From Butyricicoccus pullicaecorum DSM 23266 (GTDB lineage: Bacteria > Bacillota > Clostridia > Oscillospirales > Butyricicoccaceae): a stretch of DNA of 64,000 nt. Below the pieces are notes generated by a model, which did not search any database, was not told the DNA's origin, and saw only the letters and a list, made by a program, of their open reading frames with translations. The stretch is taken from positions 310,001 through 374,000 of the forward strand of contig NZ_FUXW01000001.1 of NCBI RefSeq assembly GCF_900167005.1, in the 5' to 3' direction. A program made the position numbers and the translations under genes. How positions within the stretch are numbered: the first letter of the stretch is position 1; the number at the start of each line of letters is the position of its first letter. Below are positions 1-8,049 of the stretch, one piece after another.

Positions 1-1011
1 GAGCAGCTGCCCGACGTACTGGCAACCGGTATTCCCGACCTCAAGAAGGAACTGGGCAAGAGCCTGGACGGCAAGACCGTAACGCCCGAGACGCTGATTG
101 CAGATATCACGAGCGATTACACCTGGCTGTATGAAAATTACAAGGGAATGAAGGGTACTAAGGATCTGTCGTACATCCATGCAACCAATCAGTATCAGGA
201 TTTCGCGGCAAAGTTGCGCTATATGTACAGCTCGATCGGTGACAACTTTGACCATGCAGTATCCTATCCGTGGGTTACCTACCTGTTCACCGGTATGACG
301 CCGGATGAAGTACAGAAGCTGGCAACGGCATCGCACACCTATTGGGCAAACTATGGCCGCTATGCAGAGGAAACTTGGACTTCGCCTATTGAACAGCCGG
401 GTCAGTCTGGTGTCCTGTCGGTTAGCTTCGTAACCGGCCTGACCTTCACCGATGAACTGCTCGACCTGTATCATACCCTGATGGCAAACGGCATTGACGT
501 TTACATCGTCTCGGCATCTCCGATTGATACCGTGCTTGCAGCAAGCAAGGTAATGGGCTATGACGTACCGGAAGACCATATCTTTGCAATGCGCAACAAG
601 CTCGACGAGAACGGCGTTTACATCAATGAGTATGATTACGATTGGGGCGGCGAAGGCAAATATGCGCAGACCCAGGGCCCTGGCAAGAGCACGATCATCA
701 CCAATTTCATCGCTCCCAAGTATGCCGGCGCAGGCCCGCTGATGGTCTTTGGCGACAGCGCAGGTGACTGGAACATGATGACCGATTGGATGGACGAAGG
801 CGACACCCAGCTCGGCGTTATCTTCAACCGTTACCGCAAGCCCAGCGATCCGATTTGGGAAGGCTCGGTAGAGGCATCTAAGACCATCGGTCAGGCAGAT
901 GCAAAGTTTGTACTCCAGGGTCGTGACGAGAATACCGGTGAACTGCGTCCGAGCGAGAAGTCGATTATGCTCGGCGAGACCGAAGAAGTTCTGGTTCGTC
1001 CGGCAAGCTAA
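1..1011 (+). CDS. HAD-superfamily phosphatase, C-terminal part (cut by window edge)
   Basis: The frame is open from base 1, so the start lies upstream; the visible part is 336 residues. Seen: the HAD motif II region (hydrophobic strand ending in VSASP), a lysine region (GPGKS) and motif III/IV 'MVFGDSAGDWNMM', typical of phosphoserine/phosphorylcholine-phosphatase-like HAD enzymes. The DxDxT nucleophile motif must lie outside the window. The long insert between motifs fits the phosphorylcholine phosphatase type better than short PSP enzymes, but the substrate is inference. It is followed by a strong hairpin terminator and faces purL convergently. An internal ATG at 148 has no ribosome site and is not a start. 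Confidence 0.75.
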   Translation, partial: EQLPDVLATGIPDLKKELGKSLDGKTVTPETLIADITSDYTWLYENYKGMKGTKDLSYIHATNQYQDFAAKLRYMYSSIGDNFDHAVSYPWVTYLFTGMTPDEVQKLATASHTYWANYGRYAEETWTSPIEQPGQSGVLSVSFVTGLTFTDELLDLYHTLMANGIDVYIVSASPIDTVLAASKVMGYDVPEDHIFAMRNKLDENGVYINEYDYDWGGEGKYAQTQGPGKSTIITNFIAPKYAGAGPLMVFGDSAGDWNMMTDWMDEGDTQLGVIFNRYRKPSDPIWEGSVEASKTIGQADAKFVLQGRDENTGELRPSEKSIMLGETEEVLVRPAS

Positions 1012-1051
1012 ATTTCGTGAAACGTACCATGTGATTGGTAAGTTAGTGAGC

Positions 1052-1081
1052 AAAAGGGACAGACGAAAGTCTGTCCCTTTT
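1052..1081 (+). terminator. Intrinsic terminator of the HAD gene
   Basis: A 13-bp perfect stem (AAAAGGGACAGAC / GTCTGTCCCTTTT) with a GAAA loop, 40 bases after the stop codon. Confidence 0.85.
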
Positions 1082-1115
1082 CATGTTGGCGTATGATGAT
1101 TGTGAATGAGAGAAA

Positions 1116-1147
1116 ACAAGAGGACACTTGTGAAAGTGTCCTCTTGT
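1116..1147 (-). terminator. Intrinsic terminator of purL
   Basis: A 14-bp perfect stem (ACAAGAGGACACTT with its complement) around a 4-base loop, followed on the minus strand by TTTTC. It lies about 65 bases beyond the purL stop. Confidence 0.8.
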
Positions 1148-1210
1148 ACTATAAAATCTTACAACAATCGACAAAATCGGTTGTTTTCGTTTTTTTACGG
1201 GAAAACAGTC

Positions 1211-4200
1211 TTACTTAAAGTACTTCACGCCGTTTTCAAAGATGGGCTGGTACTTCTCGCCGTAGATATTCTTACCCACATACGGGCTGAAGCGCTCGGT
1301 GTGACCCATCTTACCGAGGACACGACCGTCAGGCGAGGTGATACCCTCGATTGCGCACATGGAGCCGTTGGGGTTGAATGCGATATCCATGGACGGATTG
1401 CCTGCAAGATCGGTGTACTGGAATGCGATCTGACCGTTTGCCTCCAGACGCTCGATCTCAGCCTGCGGCGCTACGAAGCGGCCCTCGCCGTGGGAGATAG
1501 CGATGGAGTGCAGGTCACCGACCTGGCAGGAGGACAGCCACGGACTCTTGACCGATGCAACGCGCGTGGTGACGTAGCTCGACTGATGGCGGCCGATGAG
1601 GTTGAAGGTCAGGGTCGGGCAGGTCTCGTCCAGATCACGGATTTCGCCGTAGGGAACCAGACCCAGCTTGATCAGTGCCTGGAAGCCGTTGCAGATACCG
1701 AGCATCAGGCCGTCACGCTTGCGCAGCAGCTCGTGTACTGCGTCCTTGATGCCGGGGTTACGCAGGAAGGAAGCGATGAACTTACCCGAACCGTCGGGCT
1801 CGTCACCGCCCGAGAAACCACCGGGGATAATGACCATTTGTGCACGGCGGATGGCTTCTTCCAGCTGTGCAGCAGACTGTGCCAGTGCGTCGGCAGAGAA
1901 GTTGCGGACAACGATGATCTCAGCTGCGCCGCCTGCGTTTTCGACTGCCTTAGCAGTGTCGTACTCGCAGTTGGTACCCGGGAAGACCGGAATGACCGCG
2001 AGGGGCTTTGCGGACTTAACTGCCGGTGCTGCAACATTGCGCTCGGTGTAGGAAATGGTGTGCAGCTTGTCGTCGGAAGCCGGTGCCTTGGTCGGGAATA
2101 CCGACTCCAGCGTGCCTTCCAGCGCGTTCTTGAGCTCACCCAAAGTGATGGTCTCGGTGCCCAGTACGATTTCGGGCTGTGCGATGGTGGTACCGATCTT
2201 CCAGTAAGCGGGCAGTTCCTCGGTTGCCTCGACGACCAGACCGCCGAAGTTCTTGAGGAAGAGTGCTTCGCTCGGGAACATATCGTCAAATGCAAAACCG
2301 ATGTCGTTGCCAATGGTCATCTTGCAGACAGCCTCGGATACACCGCCGACCGACAGCGCCCAAGCAGATACGATCTTGCCGGAATGGATGAGGTCGGTGA
2401 TCTCCTCCCAGATGGGCTTGATGGCCTGATAATCGGGTGCACCGTCCGGGGTGTAAGGTGCGTCGAACAGGTAGACCGGATGACCAGCTGCCTTGAACTC
2501 GGGCGAGATCAGGTTGGTTGCCTCTTCGGGTGCAATTGCGAAGGAAACCAGCGTGGGCGGAACGTCCATATCATCGAACGAACCGGACATGGAGTCCTTA
2601 CCACCGATTGCAGCCAGACACAGCTCTTCCTGTGCCTTATATGCACCGAGCAGGGCGGATAGCGGCTTGCCGAAGCGGTGCGGATCGCGGCCCAGACGCT
2701 CGAAGTATTCCTGGAAGGTCAGATAAGCGGTCTTGTAGTCGCAGCCAGCAGCAACCAGCTTGGCAACCGACTCAACAACGGCAGCAGAAGCGCCAAGGAA
2801 GGGGTTCTGCTCGGTGTAGTAGGGATCGAAGCCGAAGGCCATAACGGAAGCGGTCGAGCACTGACCGTTCAGTGCAGGCAGGGTAGCTGCCATGACCTGT
2901 GCCGGGGTCAGCTGGTTCTTGCCGCCGAAGGGCATAAAGACGGAGTTTGCACCGATCGAGCCGTCAAAGCGCTCGGTCAGGCCGCGCTCCAGACAGATAC
3001 CGAGTGAGGACATCTGATGCAGGATCTTCTCACGCGGGGTGTCGCCGTCGGGCAGGTTTGCAGCGTCCGGGATGGGCATTGCGGGAACAATGGCATCGGC
3101 ATGCTTTGCACAGCCGTTGGTGTTAAGGAAGTCACGGGAAACGTCCGCGATCATCTTGCCGTTCCAGGTCATGCGCAGACGATTGAGGTCGGTGACCTTT
3201 GCGACGACGACAGCCTCCAGATTTTCGCGTGCAGCGGCAGCGATGAAGGCGTCTACGTCCTTGGCGCGGACAACGACAGCCATACGCTCCTGAGACTCGG
3301 AGATGGCCAGCTCGGTGCCGTCCAGACCGTCGTACTTCTTGGGTACTGCGTTGAGGTCGATGTCCAGACCGTCAGCCAGCTCACCGATGGCAACCGATAC
3401 ACCACCAGCACCAAAGTCGTTGCAGCGGCGAATCATGCGGGTAACCTTAGGGTCACGGAACAGACGCTGCAGCTTGCGCTCCTCGGGCGGGTTGCCCTTC
3501 TGAACTTCTGCACCGCAGGTCTCGAGGGAAGCCTCGGTGTGCTTCTTGGACGAACCGGTTGCACCGCCGCAGCCATCGCGGCCGGTCTTACCGCCGAGCA
3601 GGATGACGATATCGCCCGGCTCGGGTACTTCACGGATGACGTTCTCGATCGGAGCCGCGCCGACAACCGCGCCGATCTCCATGCGCTTTGCAACATAGCC
3701 CGGATGGTAGAACTCGTGTACCAGGCCGGTTGCAAGGCCAATCTGGTTGCCGTAAGAGGAGTAACCAGCGGCAGCCGTGGTGCACAGCTTGCGCTGGGGC
3801 AGCTTGTGGGGGAGGGTCTCGGACAGCGGAACGGTCGGGTCACCGGCACCGGTTACGCGCATTGCCTGATAGACATAGGAACGACCGGACAGCGGGTCAC
3901 GGATGGCGCCGCCAAGGCAGGTAGCCGCACCGCCGAAGGGTTCGATCTCGGTCGGATGGTTGTGGGTCTCGTTCTTGAACATGAGCAGCCATTCCTCGGG
4001 CTTGCCGTCCACCTGAACGGTAACCTTGATCGAGCAGGCGTTGATCTCCTCGGACTCGTCGAGGTTCTTGAGGTAGCCGCGCTTTTTGAGTACCTTTGCG
4101 GCAGCGGTTGCGATGTCCATGAGGGTGACCGGACGCTTTGCAGCCTTTTCTTCGCCGTATACTTCGACGCGGGCAGCCATATAGCGGTCGTAAGCTTCCT

Positions 4201-4939
4201 GTACCATCGGATCTTCAAAGGTCACGTTGTCGATCTGGGTGAGGAAGGTGGTGTGGCGGCAGTGGTCAGACCAGTAGGTGTCGACCATGCGTACTTCGGT
4301 GATGGTCGGGTCACGGTGCTCCTCGTCGCGGAAGTAGGTTTGGAGGAAGGTCAGGTCGTCGAGATCCATCGCAAGACCGAGGGACTTCTGCATCTCGTCC
4401 AGGGCAGCGGTATCCATGTGGATGAAGCCCTCGACCGATGCGACCTCGGTCGGGATCTCGTAAACAGCATGCAGGGTCTCGGGCTTGTCCATCGATGCCT
4501 CGCGGGCTTCGACGGGGTTGATGAGGTAACCGCGGATCTTGTCCAGATCAGCATCCGACAGCTCGCCCTCGAGCACATAGACCTTTGCGGCAGCGACGAC
4601 CGGACGCTCGCCCTGAGCCATCAGCTGGATGCACTGTGCGCAGGAATCGGCGCGCTGGTCGAACTGACCGGGCAGGGGCTCGACAGCCAGAACGGTGTGC
4701 GCACCCTCGGACGCGGGGAACGTCTCGTCGTAGCACACGTCGGCCATCGGCTCGGAGAATACGATGTTCTTGGCCTTGGCATAGATTGCCTCGTCCACGC
4801 CCTCGACATCATAGCGGCACAGATAGCGCACGCCGGTCAGGGCTTCGATCTCCAGAAGATTGTGCAGGCTGTCAAACAGACCGTGCGCCTCGACGTCAAA
4901 GCCGGGACGCTTCTCGGAATAACAACGATAAACTGCCAT
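1211..4939 (-). CDS. purL: Phosphoribosylformylglycinamidine synthase, single-chain (PurL + PurQ)
   Basis: ATP-dependent conversion of FGAR to FGAM with glutamine, step four of purine synthesis, cytosolic. At 1242 residues it is the one-chain form: N-terminal linker domain, two AIR-synthase-like halves, and from about residue 980 a class-I glutaminase domain. Visible there are 'FPGTNCEYD', the nucleophile cysteine in LGICNGFQ and the His/Glu pair in ISHGEGRF. The start is set at 4939 (MAVYRC) because AAGGAG sits 6 bases upstream; an ATG five codons earlier overlaps that ribosome site. It stands alone, not in a pur operon. Very long antisense frames opposite it are composition artefacts. Confidence 0.97.
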   Translation of the reverse strand: MAVYRCYSEKRPGFDVEAHGLFDSLHNLLEIEALTGVRYLCRYDVEGVDEAIYAKAKNIVFSEPMADVCYDETFPASEGAHTVLAVEPLPGQFDQRADSCAQCIQLMAQGERPVVAAAKVYVLEGELSDADLDKIRGYLINPVEAREASMDKPETLHAVYEIPTEVASVEGFIHMDTAALDEMQKSLGLAMDLDDLTFLQTYFRDEEHRDPTITEVRMVDTYWSDHCRHTTFLTQIDNVTFEDPMVQEAYDRYMAARVEVYGEEKAAKRPVTLMDIATAAAKVLKKRGYLKNLDESEEINACSIKVTVQVDGKPEEWLLMFKNETHNHPTEIEPFGGAATCLGGAIRDPLSGRSYVYQAMRVTGAGDPTVPLSETLPHKLPQRKLCTTAAAGYSSYGNQIGLATGLVHEFYHPGYVAKRMEIGAVVGAAPIENVIREVPEPGDIVILLGGKTGRDGCGGATGSSKKHTEASLETCGAEVQKGNPPEERKLQRLFRDPKVTRMIRRCNDFGAGGVSVAIGELADGLDIDLNAVPKKYDGLDGTELAISESQERMAVVVRAKDVDAFIAAAARENLEAVVVAKVTDLNRLRMTWNGKMIADVSRDFLNTNGCAKHADAIVPAMPIPDAANLPDGDTPREKILHQMSSLGICLERGLTERFDGSIGANSVFMPFGGKNQLTPAQVMAATLPALNGQCSTASVMAFGFDPYYTEQNPFLGASAAVVESVAKLVAAGCDYKTAYLTFQEYFERLGRDPHRFGKPLSALLGAYKAQEELCLAAIGGKDSMSGSFDDMDVPPTLVSFAIAPEEATNLISPEFKAAGHPVYLFDAPYTPDGAPDYQAIKPIWEEITDLIHSGKIVSAWALSVGGVSEAVCKMTIGNDIGFAFDDMFPSEALFLKNFGGLVVEATEELPAYWKIGTTIAQPEIVLGTETITLGELKNALEGTLESVFPTKAPASDDKLHTISYTERNVAAPAVKSAKPLAVIPVFPGTNCEYDTAKAVENAGGAAEIIVVRNFSADALAQSAAQLEEAIRRAQMVIIPGGFSGGDEPDGSGKFIASFLRNPGIKDAVHELLRKRDGLMLGICNGFQALIKLGLVPYGEIRDLDETCPTLTFNLIGRHQSSYVTTRVASVKSPWLSSCQVGDLHSIAISHGEGRFVAPQAEIERLEANGQIAFQYTDLAGNPSMDIAFNPNGSMCAIEGITSPDGRVLGKMGHTERFSPYVGKNIYGEKYQPIFENGVKYFK

Positions 4940-5004
4940 TTCGGACTCCTTCATGCAAAAAGTGGATTTTGTTCGGGCTTCCGCCGTTTGAGGCCGTGTC
5001 GATA

Positions 5005-5084
5005 TTGGTTAAATAACCAAAAAATTACGGGAAACAGCGGAAATTCATACTAATATCATACCCCGAACCGGGGGCATGGCGCAA
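5005..5084 (-). promoter_or_regulatory. purL promoter with candidate operator sites
   Basis: Minus-strand -35 TTGCGC (5079-5084), 18-bp spacer, -10 TATGAT (5055-5060). The spacer holds CCCCGAACCGGGG (5061-5073), which contains the CCGAAC core of the Bacillus PurBox. In the leader is TTGGTTA-AA-TAACCAA (5005-5020), a 7-bp dyad. A second CCGAAC core on the minus strand lies at 4971-4976. The promoter call is fair; PurR control is inference. Confidence 0.45.
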
Positions 5085-5106
5085 GCGATAATCTGACGAA
5101 ACGTCG

Positions 5107-5134
5107 TTGAAATTACGCCGGAATCGTGTATAAT
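5107..5134 (+). promoter_or_regulatory. rpe promoter
   Basis: TTGAAA (5107-5112), 16-bp spacer, TATAAT (5129-5134). It predicts a transcript start near 5141 and a leader of about 130 bases. Confidence 0.7.
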
Positions 5135-5152
5135 TTAATCAAAGGATATGAG

Positions 5153-5246
5153 CGATTTGGGGGAGAAGACCCGAATCGCAGGAGAGCGACCGCCGACAGG
5201 CGGTTACCGGGACAGTCGGGCGCACGCGCACAGGCTGTCAGACCGG
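5153..5246 (+). ncRNA. Structured 5' leader of rpe (three consecutive hairpins), unidentified
   Basis: Three stems follow one another. 5153-5178: 9 pairs, CGATTTGGG with CCCGAATCG including one G-T. 5189-5204: ACCGCC-GACA-GGCGGT, perfect. 5207-5246: CCGG-GACAG ... CTGTC-aga-CCGG with an inner GCGC/GCGC pairing. The last stem ends 7 bases before the AAAGGAGG ribosome site. I could not match it to a known riboswitch consensus by eye. It may be a cis-regulator or merely a stable leader. Confidence 0.5.
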
Positions 5247-5270
5247 AGCATACAAAGGAGGAATATTCCC

Positions 5271-5954
5271 ATGAAGATCAAGCTTTCTCCGTCCATCTTG
5301 TCGGCGGACTTCGCAAACCTCGAGCGTGACATTAAGGTCGCAGTAGACGCAGGCGCGGAGTATGTACACGTAGACGTTATGGACGGCCATTTTGTACCCA
5401 ATATCACCATTGGTGCACCGGTGGTCAAGTCGCTGCGCAAGGCGACCGACGCAGTGCTCGACGTACATCTGATGATTTCCGACCCGGACAAGTATCTGGA
5501 CGATTTTATCAAGGCAGGTTCGGATATTATTACCGTGCACTGTGAGGCAAACGGTGACACCCGTGAGCAGCTGCGCAAGATTCGTGCGGCTGGCATCAAG
5601 GCAGCATGCGTCATCAAGCCGGCAACGCCGGTTGAGACCGCAATCGAGCTGCTGCCTGAGTGCGATATGATCCTGCTGATGACGGTAGAGCCGGGCTTTG
5701 GCGGTCAGGGCTTCATTCCCGAGTGCATGGACAAGATTCGTGCGCTGCGCAAGGCCATTCAGGACGGCGGCTATCAGTGCGAGCTGGAGATCGACGGCGG
5801 CGTTAAGCAGAACAACGTGGTCGAGTGCATCGAAGCTGGTGCCGATGTCATCGTAGCCGGTTCGGCAGTCTTTGGCGGCGACATTGCGGCCAATGTCAAG
5901 GGCTTCCTCGAGAAGTTTGAGAAAGGTGCAGCAAAGGCGCAGTGGACCAAGTAA
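5271..5954 (+). CDS. rpe: Ribulose-phosphate 3-epimerase
   Basis: Interconverts ribulose-5-phosphate and xylulose-5-phosphate in the pentose phosphate pathway; metal-dependent TIM barrel. At 227 residues it has normal family length. Visible motifs: N-terminal 'LSPSILSADFANLE', metal/catalytic 'HVDVMDGHFVPN', 'DVHLMI', 'VEPGFGGQGF', 'EIDGGV' and the phosphate-binding 'VAGSAVFGG'. The ATG at 5271 is chosen because AAAGGAGG lies 9 bases upstream; the frame is open further up through the structured leader but without a ribosome site. It is a single-gene unit closed by a hairpin terminator. Confidence 0.97.
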   Translation: MKIKLSPSILSADFANLERDIKVAVDAGAEYVHVDVMDGHFVPNITIGAPVVKSLRKATDAVLDVHLMISDPDKYLDDFIKAGSDIITVHCEANGDTREQLRKIRAAGIKAACVIKPATPVETAIELLPECDMILLMTVEPGFGGQGFIPECMDKIRALRKAIQDGGYQCELEIDGGVKQNNVVECIEAGADVIVAGSAVFGGDIAANVKGFLEKFEKGAAKAQWTK

Positions 5955-5965
5955 AATAGGACAAG

Positions 5966-5996
5966 AAAAAAGACGCTCGTATGAGCGTCTTTTTTT
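5966..5996. terminator. Bidirectional terminator between rpe and the YbjQ-like gene
   Basis: A 13-bp stem AAAAAAGACGCTC with its complement around GTAT, A-rich on one side and T-rich on the other, so it works for both convergent genes. It overlaps the 3' end of the minus-strand gene by two bases. Confidence 0.85.
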
Positions 5997-6306
5997 AACG
6001 GAATTTGATTGCGGTGCCGTAGGCCATGACCTCGGCAGCGCCCTGTGCGATCTCGGAAGAGTTGTAGCGCACGCCGATGATGGCATCGGCACCCAGACGC
6101 GCGGCTTGTTCTTCCATGCGCTGTGTTGCGATATCACGCGCCTCGTTCATCAGTTCGGTGTATCCTTCCATCTCGCCGCCGACCAGGTTTTTGAGGCCTG
6201 CCATAAAGTCGCGGCCAAAGTTCTTGCACTGTACCGTGCTGCCGCGCACCATACCGAGTACGGTAAACGGCTGATCGGGTAACTGTTCAATCGTCACAGT
6301 CAACAT
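5995..6306 (-). CDS. YbjQ/UPF0145 family protein
   Basis: A 103-residue protein of the YbjQ (heavy-metal-binding-domain-named) family: 'VLGMVRGSTVQ', a central helical segment with 'ARDIATQRMEEQAARLGADAIIG', and 'MAYGTAIKF' at the end. Members form small pentameric rings; the biochemical role is unknown. The start at 6306 is supported by GAGGAGG 10 bases upstream. It overlaps the end of the upstream hydrolase gene by 20 bases, so the two are translationally linked. Confidence 0.85.
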   Translation of the reverse strand: MLTVTIEQLPDQPFTVLGMVRGSTVQCKNFGRDFMAGLKNLVGGEMEGYTELMNEARDIATQRMEEQAARLGADAIIGVRYNSSEIAQGAAEVMAYGTAIKFR

Positions 6307-7282
6307 CTGGGGTATCCTCCTCTGTTTCGGGCGCGGATGCCTCGGCAGATTGCAGGTGCTTTTCCAGCCAGCGGGAGATATCTCCAAAGACATCCAGGTG
6401 ATTGGTTTCGTTCAGAATCTCGTGGCGGCCATCCTTATAAAAGATGACATCCAGATCTTTTTGTCCGGCAGCCTGATACAGCCGCGCCACCCGGCGCACA
6501 CCCTCTCCGTATCCGCCGACCGGATCGCGGTCGCCCGAGATCAGAAGCAGCGGCAGGTCGTGCGGGGTGGACTTAAAACACTTGGAGGAGTTTGCACGCT
6601 CGACCAGGGTGAATAAGTCGCGGAATCCGGCCGCAGTGAACACAAAGTTGCATTTTGCGTCCGACTGGAACATCTGGACGATATTCTTGTCACGGCTGAG
6701 CCAGTCGAACGTCGTTTGCGGGTCAGGAATGCGGCGGTTATAGCTTTTGAATGCGAGATTGGAGAGAAACGCCGAGCGATAGGTCATGCCCTTGGAGTGG
6801 GCGACCGAATTTGCCAGACGCACGCCGGTGCGTGCGAAGGGATTGGGGCCGGCAGTACCGCTGAGGATACAGCCGGTGAGGCGGTCTCCGACTTCGGTCA
6901 GGTAAAGGCGGGTAATGAGCGAGCCCATCGAGTGACCGAGTACGAAATAGGGAAGGTCGGGAAAACGGGTCTGCATGATATCGGTCAGGGTTTTCATGTC
7001 CTCGGTGAGGAAGCTCCAGCCGTCCCGTACAGCGAAAAATCCGAGTTCGGTCGAGCGGGCAGCAGATGCGCCGTGACCAATGTGATCATTGCCGCAGACG
7101 ATGAATCCGAGCGAGCACAGATATTTTGCGAACACGGTATAGCGCGAGAAGTACTCGCACATGCCGTGGGAGATCTGTACAATGCCGCGCAGTTCTACGC
7201 CTTCGGGCATCAGGATATAGTACGCCACGTTGGATCGACCGTTTGAACTTTTAAAAATATTTTGCGTACACTTAATATCCAT
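6287..7282 (-). CDS. Alpha/beta hydrolase (monoacylglycerol lipase / S33-like)
   Basis: 331 residues with the alpha/beta hydrolase fold: oxyanion region 'ISHGM' (about 38-42), 'GNDHIGHG' (64-71), nucleophile elbow GHSMGS (Ser118), acid in 'SGDRDPVG' and histidine in 'DGRHEI'. This arrangement matches lysophospholipase/monoacylglycerol lipase enzymes (Hydrolase_4). No signal peptide, so it is probably cytosolic. The tail (about 20 residues) is rich in Glu/Asp. It is the first gene of a two-gene minus-strand unit. The upstream AAGGACT ribosome site is modest. Substrate unknown. Confidence 0.85.
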   Translation of the reverse strand: MDIKCTQNIFKSSNGRSNVAYYILMPEGVELRGIVQISHGMCEYFSRYTVFAKYLCSLGFIVCGNDHIGHGASAARSTELGFFAVRDGWSFLTEDMKTLTDIMQTRFPDLPYFVLGHSMGSLITRLYLTEVGDRLTGCILSGTAGPNPFARTGVRLANSVAHSKGMTYRSAFLSNLAFKSYNRRIPDPQTTFDWLSRDKNIVQMFQSDAKCNFVFTAAGFRDLFTLVERANSSKCFKSTPHDLPLLLISGDRDPVGGYGEGVRRVARLYQAAGQKDLDVIFYKDGRHEILNETNHLDVFGDISRWLEKHLQSAEASAPETEEDTPDVDCDD

Positions 7283-7402
7283 CGTGCTTCAGTCCTTCGG
7301 TTTCCAAAATGCGGATATACAATGTCCGTGTGTCTATCATAGCACAAAAGTATGCGTTCGTCCTGTATTGATGAAAAAGATTTACAAATGATTCAAAAAG
7401 AT

Positions 7403-7431
7403 TTGCGTGTCGTTGGGTAAAAAGGTATAAT
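7403..7431 (+). promoter_or_regulatory. Promoter of the tautomerase gene
   Basis: TTGCGT (7403-7408), 17-bp spacer, TATAAT (7426-7431), 36 bases before the start codon. Confidence 0.75.
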
Positions 7432-7466
7432 AGAGGTAAATCTACACGACGAGGTGAACAAAAAAT

Positions 7467-7808
7467 ATGCCGTATATTTGTGTGAATCTGACAAAGAAGC
7501 TGAGTGACCAGCAGAAGGATGCAATCAAGAGTGGTCTGGGAGAAAAGATCAGCCTGATTCCGGGTAAGAGTGAGAAGGCGCTGATGGTGGATTTTTCCGA
7601 GGGACACACCATGTATTTTGCCGGAGAGAAGCGCGATCTTGCGTTTGTCGACGTGCGCTGCTATAAGACTGCGGAGTTTGAAAACAAGAAGGCGTTTACC
7701 GAGGCAGTCTTTGAGCTGATGGAGAAGGAAACCGGTCTGACGGCGGATGACGTTTATCTGTCGTGGGGAGAGTACGACACTTGGGGAACCAAGGGAAGTA
7801 TGAAGTGA
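7467..7808 (+). CDS. Macrophage migration inhibitory factor-like tautomerase
   Basis: 113 residues, the length of the MIF/D-dopachrome tautomerase family. After removal of Met the protein begins with proline, the catalytic base of this superfamily, and Lys34 is in the position of the conserved MIF active-site lysine. 'GLGEKISLIPGKSE' and 'GLTADDVYLSW' are family-like segments. Likely a trimeric phenylpyruvate/dopachrome-type tautomerase in the cytosol; the physiological substrate is unknown. Preceded by GAGGTGA and its own promoter, closed by a terminator: a monocistron. Confidence 0.85.
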   Translation: MPYICVNLTKKLSDQQKDAIKSGLGEKISLIPGKSEKALMVDFSEGHTMYFAGEKRDLAFVDVRCYKTAEFENKKAFTEAVFELMEKETGLTADDVYLSWGEYDTWGTKGSMK

Positions 7809-7829
7809 GAATATCCGAGTATATGATAT

Positions 7830-7866
7830 AAAAAGAGCGCGGCATCAACTTGCTGCGCTCTTTTTG
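7830..7866 (+). terminator. Terminator of the tautomerase gene
   Basis: AAAAAGAGCGC pairs with GCGCTCTTTTT (7830-7840 / 7855-7865), extended by GCA/TGC inside. It directly precedes hairpin element A. Confidence 0.85.
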
Positions 7867-7876
7867 TTTGTTTTAG

Positions 7877-8038
7877 GATTGCGCGTCTGCGGACGCGCTT
7901 CTTTATTATTTTTGATTGATTCCCGGGGCGGACACCGGGAATCAAAAGGGGAGTTCCGTGACCTGCGGGTCACGGCTCAGGGCTCTGCCCTAAGAACCCG
8001 CAAACCTTTGAAAAGGTTTGATCGAAACTTTAATTGGG
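7877..8038 (+). repeat. Modular hairpin element, copy A
   Basis: One of five related intergenic copies. Stems in order: H1 7881-7898 (GCGCGTC-TGCG-GACGCGC), a T-rich linker, H2 7916-7945 (TTGATTCCCGG and complement), H3 7956-7975 (CCGTGACC-TGCG-GGTCACGG), H4 7977-7995 (AGGGC-TCT-GCCCT core), H5 8000-8019 (CAAACCTTT / AAAGGTTTG), then the end motif CGAAACTTT. It lies in the convergent gap between the tautomerase terminator and the ung stop codon. Stems differ in sequence between copies but pair in each. Confidence 0.85.
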
Positions 8039-8049
8039 GGTGCGGTGGT

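Noticed and set aside
3017-5053. Very long plus-strand frame antisense to purL (and another at 1106-2662)
   Set aside because: They lack ribosome sites and recognisable domains and mirror the codon bias of purL on the other strand.
7877-8038. Element A as merely the terminator of ung or the tautomerase gene
   Set aside because: A separate terminator already follows the tautomerase gene, and the element has five successive stems in a fixed order shared with other loci.
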